Shown here: positions 1 to 11,502 of the stretch, in pieces
How the letters are laid out: every line of letters starts with the position of its first letter
How positions within the stretch are numbered: the stretch's first letter is position 1
NCBI GenBank assembly: GCA_016584495.1
Contig: WAID01000015.1
Coordinates: forward strand, 1,054,501-1,118,500
Length of the DNA stretch: 64,000 nt
Direction: 5' to 3'
Origin: Celoporthe dispersa
Taxonomy: Eukaryota > Ascomycota > Sordariomycetes > Diaporthales > Cryphonectriaceae
Position numbers and translations under genes: made by a program
The notes under the pieces: generated by a model
What the model saw: the letters and a program-made list of their open reading frames with translations, nothing else
Database searches by the model: none
What the model was told of the DNA's origin: nothing

Positions 1-360
1 TGCTGGCGGGCCTGGTATTACAGCTTTATGATCAAGGATGATGGCGACAACAGCAACAGGAGCCGCTTGGTACATCTTGAAACTTCTGAACAGATAGCGG
101 AAGGATTTGATATGATATGATATTGAGATACTTTTTTTGTAGGGGCGTCAATGCCCCCCTGCAGGACTTCTGAGAAGCTTGATAAGGCGTTAAGAGAGAT
201 AATTGTCTGTGGTCTGATTCCGAAACTTGCGCGATCCAACCAAGATCAAAAGAACGTAAGAAGGGGGGGGGGGGGTTTCTCGTGTAGAGAGAGAGCAGGT
301 GGTGGCCCAGATGTTGGACCGAGATCACCCGGCAGGGACAGGCAGGACATAGATGGGCGT

Positions 361-1944
361 CTAGATCATCTCGCCGACCCGAGCACCCTCGTATCCAGTC
401 CAGCCGTCCTTCTCAAAGAAGCCAAACACAAGATCATAGTCGTCAAACTGGTGCACGATCCGGTCAACCCGCCGGTATCCGGCAATGGCCTCGGTGCGCG
501 ACTTGCGCAGGCCATAAGGGTCAGGCGTCCGGGGGTGGCCCCGGAGCCCTTGGCCTCGAACAGGGTGACGATGAACCGCCCAGGCTTGAAGATGCCCACC
601 ACGTGCTCGATGACCTCGCTGGTCTCGCGGCCCTTCTGCCCGCCGGGGACGTTGGTCTCGAAGGAGGCGAAGCTGCAGTTCGGCTCGGGGGTGACGTGCA
701 CGGTGAAGTAGTGCGAGGAGCCCATGGTCTTGCCCCCGTCCTCCGCCTCCTGGACCGGTGCGGGGATGACGGCGTTGGCCGAGAAGCCGCACGGCGAGAA
801 GAGGTAGGCGTCGATGCGCGCGTCGGGGTACTTGGAGGGCGGGTAGACCTCGGACAGGCCGCAGGTATCGGACACCACGGTGCCGAGGGCGTGGCCCTCG
901 GTCGTGAGCTGCTCAATGTCCGTCATGGGGGTCTGGGCGCCGGCAGGCCCGGCGCTGTGGTCGAAGACGTCGGGTGGGTCCTCGCTCTTGACGGGGGAGC
1001 CGACGCTGGAGGCGCCGTTGTCCTCCGACATGTCGCCCAGGCTGTCCACCGCGGCCTGTCTCGCCTCGCACGCCTGCAGAGGAACCCGCTCGCGCGCGAC
1101 CGCACTCGCGTGGGAGAGGTAGAACTGCCTGGCGTTCTCGGGGTCCAGGTCGGTCATGAGGATCTCCAGGGTCTCGTCAGGGGGGTCCCCACCGGCTGGA
1201 ATCTGCGGGAAGGAGGACATGAGACCCGTAGGGATCTTGGCACAGGGGCGGACGGGGCTGCCGGCGCTGCCCTTGTCGCTGTCGGGGGTCCGAGGAGGAG
1301 TCACCTGGGCGGTGGGCGTGGTGATGTAGAGATACCAGTGGTCCCCGTTCATCTTGCCCACGAGGTAGGCGCTGCCGTTGTCGAACAGCCTGTCCAGGAA
1401 CCTGTACTCGTCGGCCCAGCTGCGGTGGGGACCGTGCTGCCTGTCGGGGAACAAAAAGTTCTTGCGGCTGTAGAAGACGCGGTACGGGGAGGCCAGCGCA
1501 GCCTCGTCCGCGAGGTCCTGCGCGTTGTGGAACGGGAACCCGGCGTCGACGGCAGCGATCCGCAGGAGCCGGCGGAGGCCCAGGAGCAGGGTCGTGGTCC
1601 CGCACGTCTTCAGGATGAGCTTGTGGGGGAAGACGAACATGCTCGACTCGGACAGGAGGTAGGCGTCCATGTGCCCGGACGAGACGACGGACAGCACCTG
1701 GCAGTGGACCAGGTCCAGCATGCCCTCCCACGTCTTGGACGCGACGGACAGGAGCCCGTTCTCCTTGGCGCCCAGGGGGGAGCGCGGAGGGGCTGGGGGC
1801 AAACCAGACCTCCAGCAGCTTCTCCGGCCCCTCGAAGGCGTTCGACGAGTCTAGGTCGGCGGCGACATCGTGGTTGATGGTCAGGTGGGGCGTGCCCTCG
1901 GATGTCGACAGGACGTTGCTGTTGGGGACCTCAAGATCGACCAT
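361..1944 (-). CDS. spe2: S-adenosylmethionine decarboxylase proenzyme (two apparent frame breaks)
   Basis: Makes decarboxylated SAM, the aminopropyl donor for spermidine and spermine; a cytosolic pyruvoyl enzyme. The N-terminus (ATG at 1944) carries the family signature FEGPEKLLEVWFAPS. The self-cleavage site is seen in YLLSESSMFVFPHK, where the E-S bond near 1647 is cut and the Ser becomes pyruvoyl; KTCGTTTLLLGL follows directly. The C-terminus ends HQFDDYDLVFGFFEKDGW then a short tail. No single frame covers it. A G6 run (plus strand 1775-1780) carries one base too many and a G5 run (531-535) one too few, so the middle lies in another frame and the two changes cancel. Corrected length is about 527 aa. 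The pattern fits sequencing indels in a working gene better than decay. Family assignment is very secure; exact sequence at the breaks is not. Confidence 0.93.
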
Positions 1945-3173
1945 ATCCGTTTGGCCCTGCCGAGCGGCGGTGTTGGCGGCGGAGGCGGCGGCGGCGGCGG
2001 CGGCGGGGAGGGGCGCGAGAGGTCGAAAGGGGGTCGGTCGAGGAGGGCGCGACGGGTCTTGTCGGTCAAGGCGCGCAGGAAGAGGGATTTCTTCCGCGGG
2101 ACACTAACTGCCAGCTCAAACAGACCTTGCGGTGTCCGTTTGAGAGGGTAGGCCCACAGGACGGTGGTTTCTTGCGTGTGCTGGCGGAGCCAGCTGCAGT
2201 AAGGCGGTGGTGGATGTTCTCAACGTCTCGCGAGGGGACGTTAGGGAGGTCGGGCAGGAAGGGGAAGGAGGAAGACCTGCGACGACGGAATGGTGGGCTG
2301 CTGTGTGTCGTGTGCCTCTGGGGACCAAGGCCTGCGCCGATACCTGTGATGTCGTATCGGTGTTCTGATATAGACGGGGTCGAGGTGATCGGAGCTCAGA
2401 GGCTGACGAGCATGGGACCTGAGGAGTTGTCTTGGACCAGCTGACGATGGTCAATGTCGTGGGTGGGTGGTGGTTGTAGCAAAGGGGGGGGGGGTTGAAA
2501 TTTTCTGGACAGCAGCCGTGCCAATGTCGCACTGGTGGCAGAGGCGGTATTTGCTTGGCTGCTGCTGCTGCATGGTGGGGTGGATTCCAAGGCCTGGGGC
2601 AATTTAGAACAAGACCCAGGCCAATTACGTCGACAGGTGAGTGCGCCCCCCTCCCCCGGGGCCCCCGCCCCCCTGGTCTAGGGCCTGGACGCCCAACCGC
2701 TAAGCCTTAAGGCGGTATAGGCGGCCCCTGTGGCAGCAGCCGGACATGTGAATAATGACCATGGCACAGCCATGATGGGATTTGTTTTCGTCCTGCATCA
2801 CCACCAAGAGAACTCGGTAATCTCTCTCGGGTCTCATGAAACATGTGTGACGGATGATCCCATTTATTTGGTACCAGGTCATCGTATATCGTACATAGTA
2901 TACGAGCTAGCTTGGGGCTGGCTGCCTTTGCGGGCTGGTCGTCGTGGTGGTACCCGTCATGTTCTTGACTCCTGCCGCAGCCTGGCCGGCCTGTCTCAGC
3001 GCCCACCACAGTTGGCGGAGGACCGAGGTGATTGGGACCTTTCCAGCTCGGTGCGAGGGAGGGTCCCCTTGTGAGACGACGTGGTCGCAGTACCGCATTG
3101 GACCTGCGCAGAGGCCCGTCTTTTAAGACACGACACAAGAGCCGGGTCCTTGGGTCGGCGGTACAGCATCGTT
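1945..3173. other. Intergenic region between spe2 and cfd1
   Basis: Holds the probable spe2 leader and promoter (minus strand, including a GGC-rich stretch near 1975-2010) and downstream flank of cfd1. No frame here has protein-like composition or a recognisable domain. Confidence 0.6.
2396..2413 (-). promoter_or_regulatory. Possible 5-codon uORF in the spe2 leader
   Basis: Reading upstream of the spe2 start on the minus strand, the nearest ATG before 1944 is at 2413. It opens a five-codon frame, M-L-V-S-L, then stop. SAM decarboxylase mRNAs in animals and plants carry short regulatory uORFs that sense polyamines. Whether this ATG is in the mature leader is not known from sequence, so a regulatory role is inference only. 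Confidence 0.3.
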
Positions 3174-4189
3174 TCAGGATCCTGTGGTGCCGACGATCCT
3201 GACAACTCTCTCCGCGATGGATCTGTAGACCGGGCAGAGAGAGCAGTACTGGTACATGGACGCCAGCGGCTCGCTGTGTCCAGCGGTCCCGTTCCCGCCC
3301 GTGGTGCCTGACGACATGTTCTGCCCGAGCAGGACAGTGCCCTCGGGGTAGGTTGGCCGCCTACCCTTGGAGATCATGACGGAAAACTGAGGGTCGATGG
3401 GTACGCTGCCGAGGAACTCGACCCCGAAGTCCTGTGCTAGAACCTGGCCGCCGCCCTTGCTAAACAGGTAGGTGCACTCGGAGCAGTTGGGACATACGAA
3501 GCCGCTCATGTTCTCCACGATTCCGATAATGCGGATGCCTGTCTTTTGACAAAAGTCCAGCTCCTTGCGCACATCCGCCGTGGCCACCGCCTGCGGGGTG
3601 GTGACCAGCACGGCACCGGCCAGCTGGTCCCGCCTCGCAAACTGCAGGAGGTATTCGACAGCTGAGATGTGCTCGTCACTCGTGCCCGGCGGTGTATCGA
3701 TCAGGAGGAAGTCGGTCTCGCCCCATGCGACGTCGTTCAGGAACTGCTTGATCATAGCCGTCTTCTTGGGGCCGCGCCACACAACCGAGTCTCCCGGCCG
3801 GACGAGAAAGCCCAGGCTCATGACCCGCAGGGCGCCACGGCCTTTTGTAGTATCGGCATCGTGGATCTCGACAGGCAGCCAGCCATCGGGGCCTTGTGTG
3901 ATGCGGCCTTGGTCTGCCACTCGGAACATGTGTGGGATATTGGGCCCGGTCAGGTCGATGTCCAGGACGCCCACGGAATGGCCGGCGAGGGAGAGGGAGA
4001 GGGCCAGCTGGGTGGTCACAGAGGACTTGCCCACTCCGCCTTTGCCCGACAGGACCTATTGATGCTCTCTCTTGGTTAGAAAGAGGAGGTCACGGACAGC
4101 TTGCGACCATTGGAAGAGAGGTTTATATGGACACTGTAGACGGGCAGACTACTAACCAAGACGACGTGTTTAATTCTTGACAAGGACAT
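3174..4189 (-). CDS. cfd1: Cytosolic Fe-S cluster assembly ATPase Cfd1 (NUBP2 type)
   Basis: P-loop NTPase of the Mrp/Nbp35 family that, with Nbp35, scaffolds 4Fe-4S clusters for cytosolic and nuclear proteins. Two exons: 4157-4189 encodes MSLSRIKHVVL, and 3174-4055 opens with VLSGKGGVGKSS, the deviant Walker A. The intron (4056-4156) starts GTTAGT, has a CTAAC branch site and ends CAATAG; splicing restores an uninterrupted P-loop at phase 0. Further motifs are DIDLTGPN (Walker A'), DFLLIDTPPGTSDEH (switch/Walker B) and the cluster-binding CPNC in FVCPNCSEC. It lacks the N-terminal ferredoxin-like CX13CX2CX5C of Nbp35, which favours Cfd1 over Nbp35. Length 304 aa, normal for the family. The very short first exon is easily missed by automatic prediction. 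Confidence 0.94.
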
Positions 4190-5245
4190 GGCTGTGATGG
4201 ATTTTTTTTTACTTCTTTCTTTTTTCTGGTCGTAGTTGTTCGCGGTCAGGGAGGCAGGGAGTGCAGCCAATTCAGCTCACGGAGGAATGTAGGTCGTGGT
4301 ATTTTCTGGTGCCTCCATTTCGCACGGGCGATGCGAACAGCAGCCGTCGAGATATTCTGTCATCGAAAAATAACTTCGGCGCTGAATCGGCAGCTGATAA
4401 AGCAGGGCGATGAGGTAAGCGGCCAGCTTGACGGTACTATGTACTTGCATGTGCAGGTGCATCAGCAGGGGATGCATGCCCCTGAATGCCCCCCTGTCTC
4501 CCCCCGCTGTGCTGGAGGCTGTCGCCGGCCTCGAGCCCCCAATTGGAGCTGCTCTCAGCGGTAGACCTCAGGAACCAGGGCGAAATATGGGGTACGATAA
4601 CCTGCGACTATTATGCCATGCTGGTTGACCAAGGAACTAGTCCAAGATGCTAATTTCGATTTCTCTCCCCTTTGCATGGCTTGAATTGCTGGCTGGCCTC
4701 AGAAGAAAAGAGGAACAAGAAAACCCAGCCGGGGCTCAGACTGTGGCCGCCTGGTCTTGCTGACCGGGGAAGTAATCTTGTTTCCTCTTGGGCCTGAAAA
4801 ATAGGCCTGTTTCTCTATGCTCTCTCCTTCTTGCCCGTGTCTCCCTCAAGCTTAATCTCCTCACCAGCCAACCTTAACTCTAGCACCGCCGACCTCTCCG
4901 CCCGTCTAGACACGCCCCCACCTACACCCATTGCTCTTCGCTTCGCTTCTTCTCTTGGACACCGCTACATTCTGCAGAGTTTTTGGATACGACAAGACGA
5001 GTATATACAGGAGACATCTGCAGCAGAGACATCTGGAGCGCAGCACCGGGCAGAACAGACTTCCCGAGACCTACACGCCACCACCGCCACCACCATCATC
5101 CCTTGCCTGGAGAGGGGCTCGCTCCCGCCGAGTACCGCGCGAGGACGAGAACAGCCAGAACGCGATAGTCGTGGAAGTCCCATTCACGACGCCCAGATGC
5201 ATTTGATATAGCATCTCAACATCATGAGAAACTCCTCCCGCAAGC
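4190..5245. other. Divergent intergenic region
   Basis: Shared upstream region of cfd1 (-) and the 914-aa gene (+). From about 4790 the plus strand turns CT-rich, as in fungal leaders. No supportable gene. Confidence 0.6.
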
Positions 5246-7285
5246 ATGGACGATCCATGGGGCTCACCGTGGGCCACGAACGACTCCAATTCTACCCTTG
5301 AACCCCCGACACAAGCCTCGACCAACCTCGAGCTACCAGGCCGTGCCCTGGCGAGAACCCGGTCGTCCTCGAGCATCTCGCCCTGGGCGGCGGACGACGA
5401 TGGGCTGAATGGCTGGGCATCGCCAGGCGCAGGTCTCGCCTTGCCGCCGACTGCTGCCACGTCCAATGCCGGGTGGTCCGGATGGGGAGGAGAACACGGC
5501 CCGAACTCGAGCCAGACATCACTGTCGGCGAGGGCAAGAGAGGGGAGCCTGGGTCTGCCCAGCCCGACGGCTACATGGCTGGCTGCTGCGTCTCTGGCAC
5601 CTGGCCAGGCCAAGACGGTGTCACGCCGAAGCAGCGCCAGGTCGCTGTCCCGCCAGCCGTCCCCCGATCCCTGGGCCAGCGAGTTTCCCCAGAACCGCCT
5701 CAGCCTTCCAGCAGCTGTACACATCTCGGCCGAGCAGGCCGCCTTCTCGACACTGGACAGCCACAAGGAAGCAGAGGAAGAGAAGGACGGCAGTAGCAAC
5801 AGCGAGGACGGTGAGGATGCCGAGGTCGATACTGGGTCTGCCAGGGACCTCGTTGCCACACCCACACTGGCTCGCGGGCCCGCTGCCGAGGCTACACCGG
5901 AGAGCAGCGACAACAACGAGCCAGGTCGTCAGACACACGAGGAGGACAGGGAGCGCCTGGACTCGCCCAGCCTCTCGAGGCGTTCTTCGGCCTCACACGA
6001 CAGCCGCCATGAGGAGAGGCTGGACTCGCCCCTTACCTCCATGGACGAGGACTGCAAGGATCGTGCTGCCATACCTCGGAGACCTTCTACCAAGGTGCAG
6101 GAGCTGGTGGACAAGTACGACGGCCTGACCAAGACCACGGGCGGCTCGCTGCTGGTCCCTTCCTCTAACGACGGCAGACGGCGCAGCGCAAGCCAGTCCA
6201 TGAGCATTCGGAGCTTCCAGACCGACGTCACGAGTGATTTTGGTGACTTTGAGGACGCTGAGGACTTTAATTCCGGCAGGCCGTCGCGAAAGCCTTCGGT
6301 GACAGGATCGCCTCGCCCAGCTAGTTCGCGAGCGGGTCGCGTACGGTCTCTCTCGAGAACATCCCTCCGAAAGGCGTCTGTGGTGTCCGCAGCCGCTGCG
6401 GTCACGAGCCTGATACAGGAAGAAGAGCACTCGAGTAAGTTCGAAGACCTGCGCGCCAGGTTCGGTCCCGTCAGCTTCACGCCGGACCTAGCGCTCGTCG
6501 GCAAGCTGTTTGATGGGCCCAAGCTGGATAAGGAGCAGCCGGGCGCCAAGGACTACAGCCTGGATGCCGTCGAGGGTATCATCAAAGATAGCTTCACCAC
6601 GGTCTCGGAGCGCAAGACATGGTACCGGATCTCTCGCCCCGGCACGATGCGCAGGCACGACCTGGGCGATGATGACACGTATCGCCGGGTTTCCTGGATC
6701 GGCTCCAAGGTACGGGAGGATGCCAGCAAGATCGTTCGTCGTTGGATGGAAGAGGGCCCGTATGCAGGCCGCTCGGCAGCCGGAGGACGGTCTATGGCTA
6801 AGGGTGGCGCTTTCAAGTGGGATGCAGAAGCAAAAGCAGAGCCGCTGTCATTTGATGAGATCTTTGGCAAGAGGAAGAGCGTGCAGCCCCCGAGATCTGC
6901 TGCTGCTGCTGCTTCTGCTGCTGCACCGCCGCGGCCCCTCTCGCTCCAGGTGCATCCGACGGGACCAGCTCACTCCAGAGACGTCTCAGCGGGCGTCAGG
7001 AGCCTACCGCCGCGTTCACCGATGAGCATCCCCCTGCCACCTGCTGGGCCTGCCTTTGGGTGGAGTACGGGCGCCAGTGGCTCCCTGACACCTGCCTCGC
7101 CACGGCCGCCCGGCGAGTATACCAGGCCGTCGCTTGAGGTCGGCTCGGTGAACTCTGGAGGTAGCAGGCCTCCCAGCATACTTGAGGCCCCTGAGGGCCG
7201 AAGCTCCTTACACCTCGCGCCGCCTCCCGCTGCTCCCTCGCCTCAGCTGCCGGTAGGGCCAAGTAATCCGGTTCTCGCGACTGAG

Positions 7286-7317
<32 letters not shown>

Positions 7318-7990
7318 AGAGGAATGGGGTGAGATGATCGCCTCTCCAGCCACAGACAGCCGCCCTGCAAGCGGTTTCTTTGACAGCAGCATCAACGGCT
7401 CCATGGCCAGCCTGGCCTCAACGAACCCCGCGGCTGCTGCATCCTCCCACGACAAGCCCATTCCCCTCAGCGCGGTGCCTCATCAAGATGGACAGAGCTC
7501 CTCGACCGCCCCCTCAGGTGACGTGTGGGATTTCTCGGCCTTCGACAGCACGCCTGCGCCTCCGGCGATCCCACCAACTACGACATCAAAACCTGAGTTC
7601 AGCTTCGATACTCCACTACAGTCACCCAGCCTCTCTATACCATCAAGGACTGGATCACCCGCATCATTTCAGCTCTCCAAACCCCCCACACCGACTGCAC
7701 CGCTGCGAATCGAGCCTCCAGCGACATACCAGATGCCAAAGCAACCACCAACGCCGATATCTGCTGCGCCTTCTGCCAGGGCCCACCACACACCCAAGTC
7801 CTCGCTAAGCCTGGTCCGACCGTCACCGTTACATAATGTCATCACACCAAAGGTCACATCACCCAAGCCAGGGCCCTCGATCAAGCCGCCGAGCAAATCC
7901 GTCAGCTTCGCACAAGAGGATGACGAGGACGAGCCGGCTGTCAGGCGAATCCTGGCTGGCCTGCCTGACTTGTCATACATGCTCCGCTGA
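5246..7990 (+). CDS. Conserved-looking 914-aa Ser/Pro/Asp-rich protein with WGxx/FGDFED acidic motifs
   Basis: One uninterrupted exon from ATG 5246. The protein starts MDDPWGSPWA, and has a second acidic aromatic motif, SDFGDFEDAEDF, near residue 330 and a third, EEEEWGEMIAS, near 690 right after a poly-Asp run encoded by a GAC repeat (about 7285-7317). The only stretch with globular composition is about residues 395-535, from SKFEDLRARFGPVSF through GSKVREDASKIVRRW to GGAFKWDAEAK. The rest is disordered Ser/Pro-rich sequence, including a final SVSFAQEDDEDEPAVRRIL. No signal peptide or TM segment. I do not recognise the family with certainty. W-x-x-F/FGDF acidic motifs occur in clathrin-adaptor accessory proteins (aftiphilin-like), so a trafficking role is possible but only inference. 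Confidence 0.85.
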
Positions 7991-9007
7991 GCACCAGGCT
8001 GCCATGCACGTCTTCTGGCCAGTCCACTCTCATCTTGTGCAACTAGACGCAAAAGGTTTCCTTTTACCTTAAAGTAAAAAAAAAAAAAAAACAAGAAAAA
8101 GGCAGTCGACCTGGGCCATCCACCACGCATACCTCAACAGCATAGAAGCCAACAGGAAATTCGGGTCATTTTTTTCTTATCTTGCATTGCCTCTGGCGTT
8201 GAACTGAAAACAGTGTACAATATATACAAATATACACAACAGCTATATTTCAACCAATCATGGAAGCCAACGATGATGCTGCATAAGGATCAGTCTCCTA
8301 AATTCTACAAGCAGTTAACTTTTTTGCCAGTGATGAGCCGATACCAGGGTGTAGCCGTTGTATCTTCTGCCGGCGGCTTGCACGTGAACATAGAGAGAGA
8401 GGGAGGGAGGGAGAGAGAAAACAGTTGACTCTTGGGCAGGACAGTGATAAACACAGTCCATCGGCCGGAGAAAATTCACACATGACTGTATTTCTTGTAG
8501 ACTAACCGCCAGCTGGGTGGGACTTTCTTTGGAGGCACGGGGTACGGGCTCGCTGTTGTGTCGCGCCGGATGTCGGTCGGTGTCGCGCTTCTAGATATTT
8601 CCACAGCATGCAGTGACCGGTCCCCACATGCCACCAAGAGGCATGGGCCCCAGCATCGCCCTGGACCTCGTCTCGAATTTTCCCTGGCGGCAGCTGAGAC
8701 GTGTGCCCGTCATCGAGATCTCTATTAAAAAAAAAAAAAAAACACAAAAAGGCCTTGGCCTCTCCGCCTCTGGTCTGTTGCTGTGTTGTTTCTCGGCTGC
8801 TCTCACCATGTGGACATTTAACCAGGCAACCTCCTCGTCTCCTCCTCGAGGGTTTCTCATGAGTCCACGGCGGGGAGGTTGAGATAAGTGAATTGTTCAG
8901 ATCGGCAAGAGACCACAGACAGGATAGTATACATGTACATCCATCCATAAAGCATTCGCTCTTCATTCTCTCTCTCGAGCAGGACCCCAAGCCCTCTTCT
9001 CACCACC
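7991..9007. other. Intergenic region, 914-aa gene to MFS gene
   Basis: Contains the 3' flank of the 914-aa gene, an A16 run near 8075, a GAGAGGGAGG microsatellite near 8390-8420, an A15 run near 8727, and the short CT-rich leader of the permease, whose ATG sits in a good CACCACCATGT context. No gene supported. Confidence 0.55.
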
Positions 9008-11155
9008 ATGTCCCTAGCACAGCGCCGCACGGTCCTCGACGACATTGGCACTCTCCCCTCGCCGTTCTTCGAGGATGACCTCCCTGACGACGGGACCGCG
9101 GCGGACGAGGAGTCTGATGCCCTGCCCACCAACAGCGCACGCAGGGAGTCTGTGATCAGCCACCGGGCGAGCATCATCGGTATTCCTGTCGAGGACGGCA
9201 AGGAGGTCTGGCAGGCGCTCAGCTACGACGCCTTTCACGCGCCCCAGGGCCCGCCAGAGCCTCAGCAATATCATGAGCCTGTCACACCTGAGGCTGGGGA
9301 GAACGTCGCGGCATATGAAGTGTCTACTGCCAGGGAGGATCTGTAAGGAAGATGCAACTGTCCCTTTTCTCCTCTTTTTTCTTTCTATCTGTCTCTCCAT
9401 TTCTGTCTTCCTTTCTCCTCTCTTCTGCCTTCTTCTCCTTCGTCTTCGTTCTGAACTAATGTGTTGGTGCGATAGGTCAAGTCATATTCGCGGTGACAGC
9501 ATGCGTCCTGGCCTCCGGCATAGTCTGCGGCTTCGCAGCCCTCAAACCGATCCTGATCGCCGAGGGCGTCTACCGCTCACTCTGCCCGGCGGACTGGCCT
9601 GCGCCCTCGCCAGGACCAGACGGCGGGCCCCAGATCCCATGCCCGGAGCAGGACATGCGCCTGAACCTCTTCTACATCACCGCCTCCATCACCCTCAACG
9701 TCTCCACCGTGCTGGCGGGGTACGTCCTCGACCACCACGGGCGGCGGGCGTGCTACCTCCTGGCGGCGGCGGTCCTCTTCCTCGGCTCCGGGTGCATGAG
9801 CCTGGCCTTCTTCCTGGGCGAGGAGAGGCTAGCCTGGTTCGACGGGTACATCACGGGCAACCTCCTCCTCGGCCTCGGCGGCACGTTCCTCTTCGTCTCG
9901 TCCTATCAGCTCTCCAACGCCTTTTCCCCGCCACGCGGGCCTCGTCGTGGCCCTCGTGACAGGCGCCTTCGACGCCAGCGCCGCCGTCTTCCTCTTCTAC
10001 CGTCTCGGCTATGAGTCCACCCAGCACCGCCTCCGGCCCGCCGTCTTCTTCCTCGCCTTCGCCCTGACCATCCCGCCCCTGCTCTGCGCCGCCGAGCTGG
10101 CCCTCATGCCGCGCGCCGGCTACAGCACGCGCCGCGAGTACCAGGCAGCCATCGCCGCGGCCCAGGACCCCACGCAGGACGGGTGCGGCGCAGACGACGA
10201 GGAGCTGCTCGCGCACGGGCCGGCGGGGGCGCTGGGGCGGGAGCTCAGGCGGCGCGCGGACGAGCGCGAGGCGCGCATCGAGGCACTCGAGGCGGTGGCT
10301 GGCAACGCGGACGAGCGGGCGGCGGACCGGGCGGCGGCAAGGGAGCGGCAGGACACGTCGGGCGTGCACGGGATCCTGCAGCAGCAGCAGACGACGGTCG
10401 CGGCGCAGGTGGCGACGCCGTGGTTCTGGCTGCTCCTGCTCATGACGGCGGCGCAGATGACGCGCATGAACTACTTCATCGCCACGGTGCGGGCGCAGTA
10501 TCGGTACATGCTAGGCGGCGACGAGGACGCCGCGGGGGCGGTAAACGGGCTCTTTGATGCCGCGCTGCCTGTGGCCGGCGTGCTCGCCACGCCGTTCATC
10601 GGGTTCCTGCTCAACGAGGTGCCCGTCTGGGGCACGCTGGCCGTGCTGACGGTGCTGGTGGCGGCGCTGGGGGTCCTGAACTGTGTGGGCGGCAGCTTGG
10701 GCGCGGCGTATGCGACGGTGGTCGTGTTCGTGCTCTATCGGCCGCTGTATTACTCTGCTGTCTCGTAAGTGACCCCCCCCCCGGGCTCCTGTCTCTCTCG
10801 CCTGTTCCGTCTTCTGACCTGTGCCACCTCGTCCCTCAGGGACTACGCCACCAAGGTCTTCGGCTTCGCCACCTTTGGCCGCATCTACGGCACCGTCATC
10901 TGCGTGTCCGGCGCGGGCCAGTTCATCCAGCCTGCCTTGGACGCGCTGACCCATGGGCCACTGCACAATAATCCCGTTCCTGTGAATGTCGTGTTCGGCG
11001 TTACGGGGACGGTGCTGAGCGCTGCGTTGACACTGTTTGTGTACGTGAAGACGAGGGAGAATACGGAGAGGCGGAGGAAGGAGGAGTTGGAGGAGGAAAG
11101 GCAGATGCTCTTGGGCGAGGAGCGGGGCGGTTATGGTGGGGTCGGGAGTCGATGA
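9008..11155 (+). CDS. fmp42: Fmp42/SLC43-like MFS transporter (frame breaks)
   Basis: Twelve-TM major facilitator of the Fmp42/LAT3 (SLC43) type, probably moving amino acids or similar solutes. Exon 1 (9008-9342) encodes a hydrophilic N-terminus; the donor is GTAAGG at 9343 and the acceptor TAG at 9475. Exon 2 begins in TM1 (TACVLASGIVCGFAALKP) and carries GYVLDHHGRRACYLL (loop 2-3 motif) and SYQLSNAF followed, in the next frame, by ALVTGAFDASAAVFLFYRL, a family hallmark. The jump between them needs one base removed at TTTTCCCC (9922-9929). Intron 2 is clean (10765-10839, GTAAGT...CAG, phase kept). Exon 3 gives DYATKVFGFATFGRIYG and a charged tail. The exon 1-2 junction is also one base out of phase, so a further indel is likely. 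Substrate is not predictable. Confidence 0.85.
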
Positions 11156-11502
11156 GTGAGAGGGTGTGTGAGAGAGAGAGAGACAGCGGTTACAGGACAT
11201 GCTTGCTGAGACATCATCAGCAAATACAACCAAGGGAGGAGAAGGAGAAGATAAAAAACAAAGAGAAGAGAAGAGCCAGCGCTCGAAAAGGAAGATCGAG
11301 ATTGAATAGCTATTAAATACTAACATTGTGATTCATAAACCGTCCCCGGGAATGCCTCCTCGTGATCATGCCCGCCAGAGCTCGACATGACAAATGACAT
11401 GGTCTCGTCGCAGAAGGCATCCGTCATTAAAACACACCAAGGTACCAAAAGCCTTCCGGGCTCTGCCAGAGGACTGCCTCCTGTAGCCCTGAGAACGTGC
11501 TG

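Noticed and set aside
366..1802. Programmed ribosomal frameshifting in spe2
   Set aside because: It would need opposite shifts at two sites, no shift-stimulating site is evident, and the same homopolymer defect appears in unrelated genes.
603..1877. 424-aa plus-strand frame
   Set aside because: Antisense shadow of spe2, created by the GC-rich third positions of the real gene.
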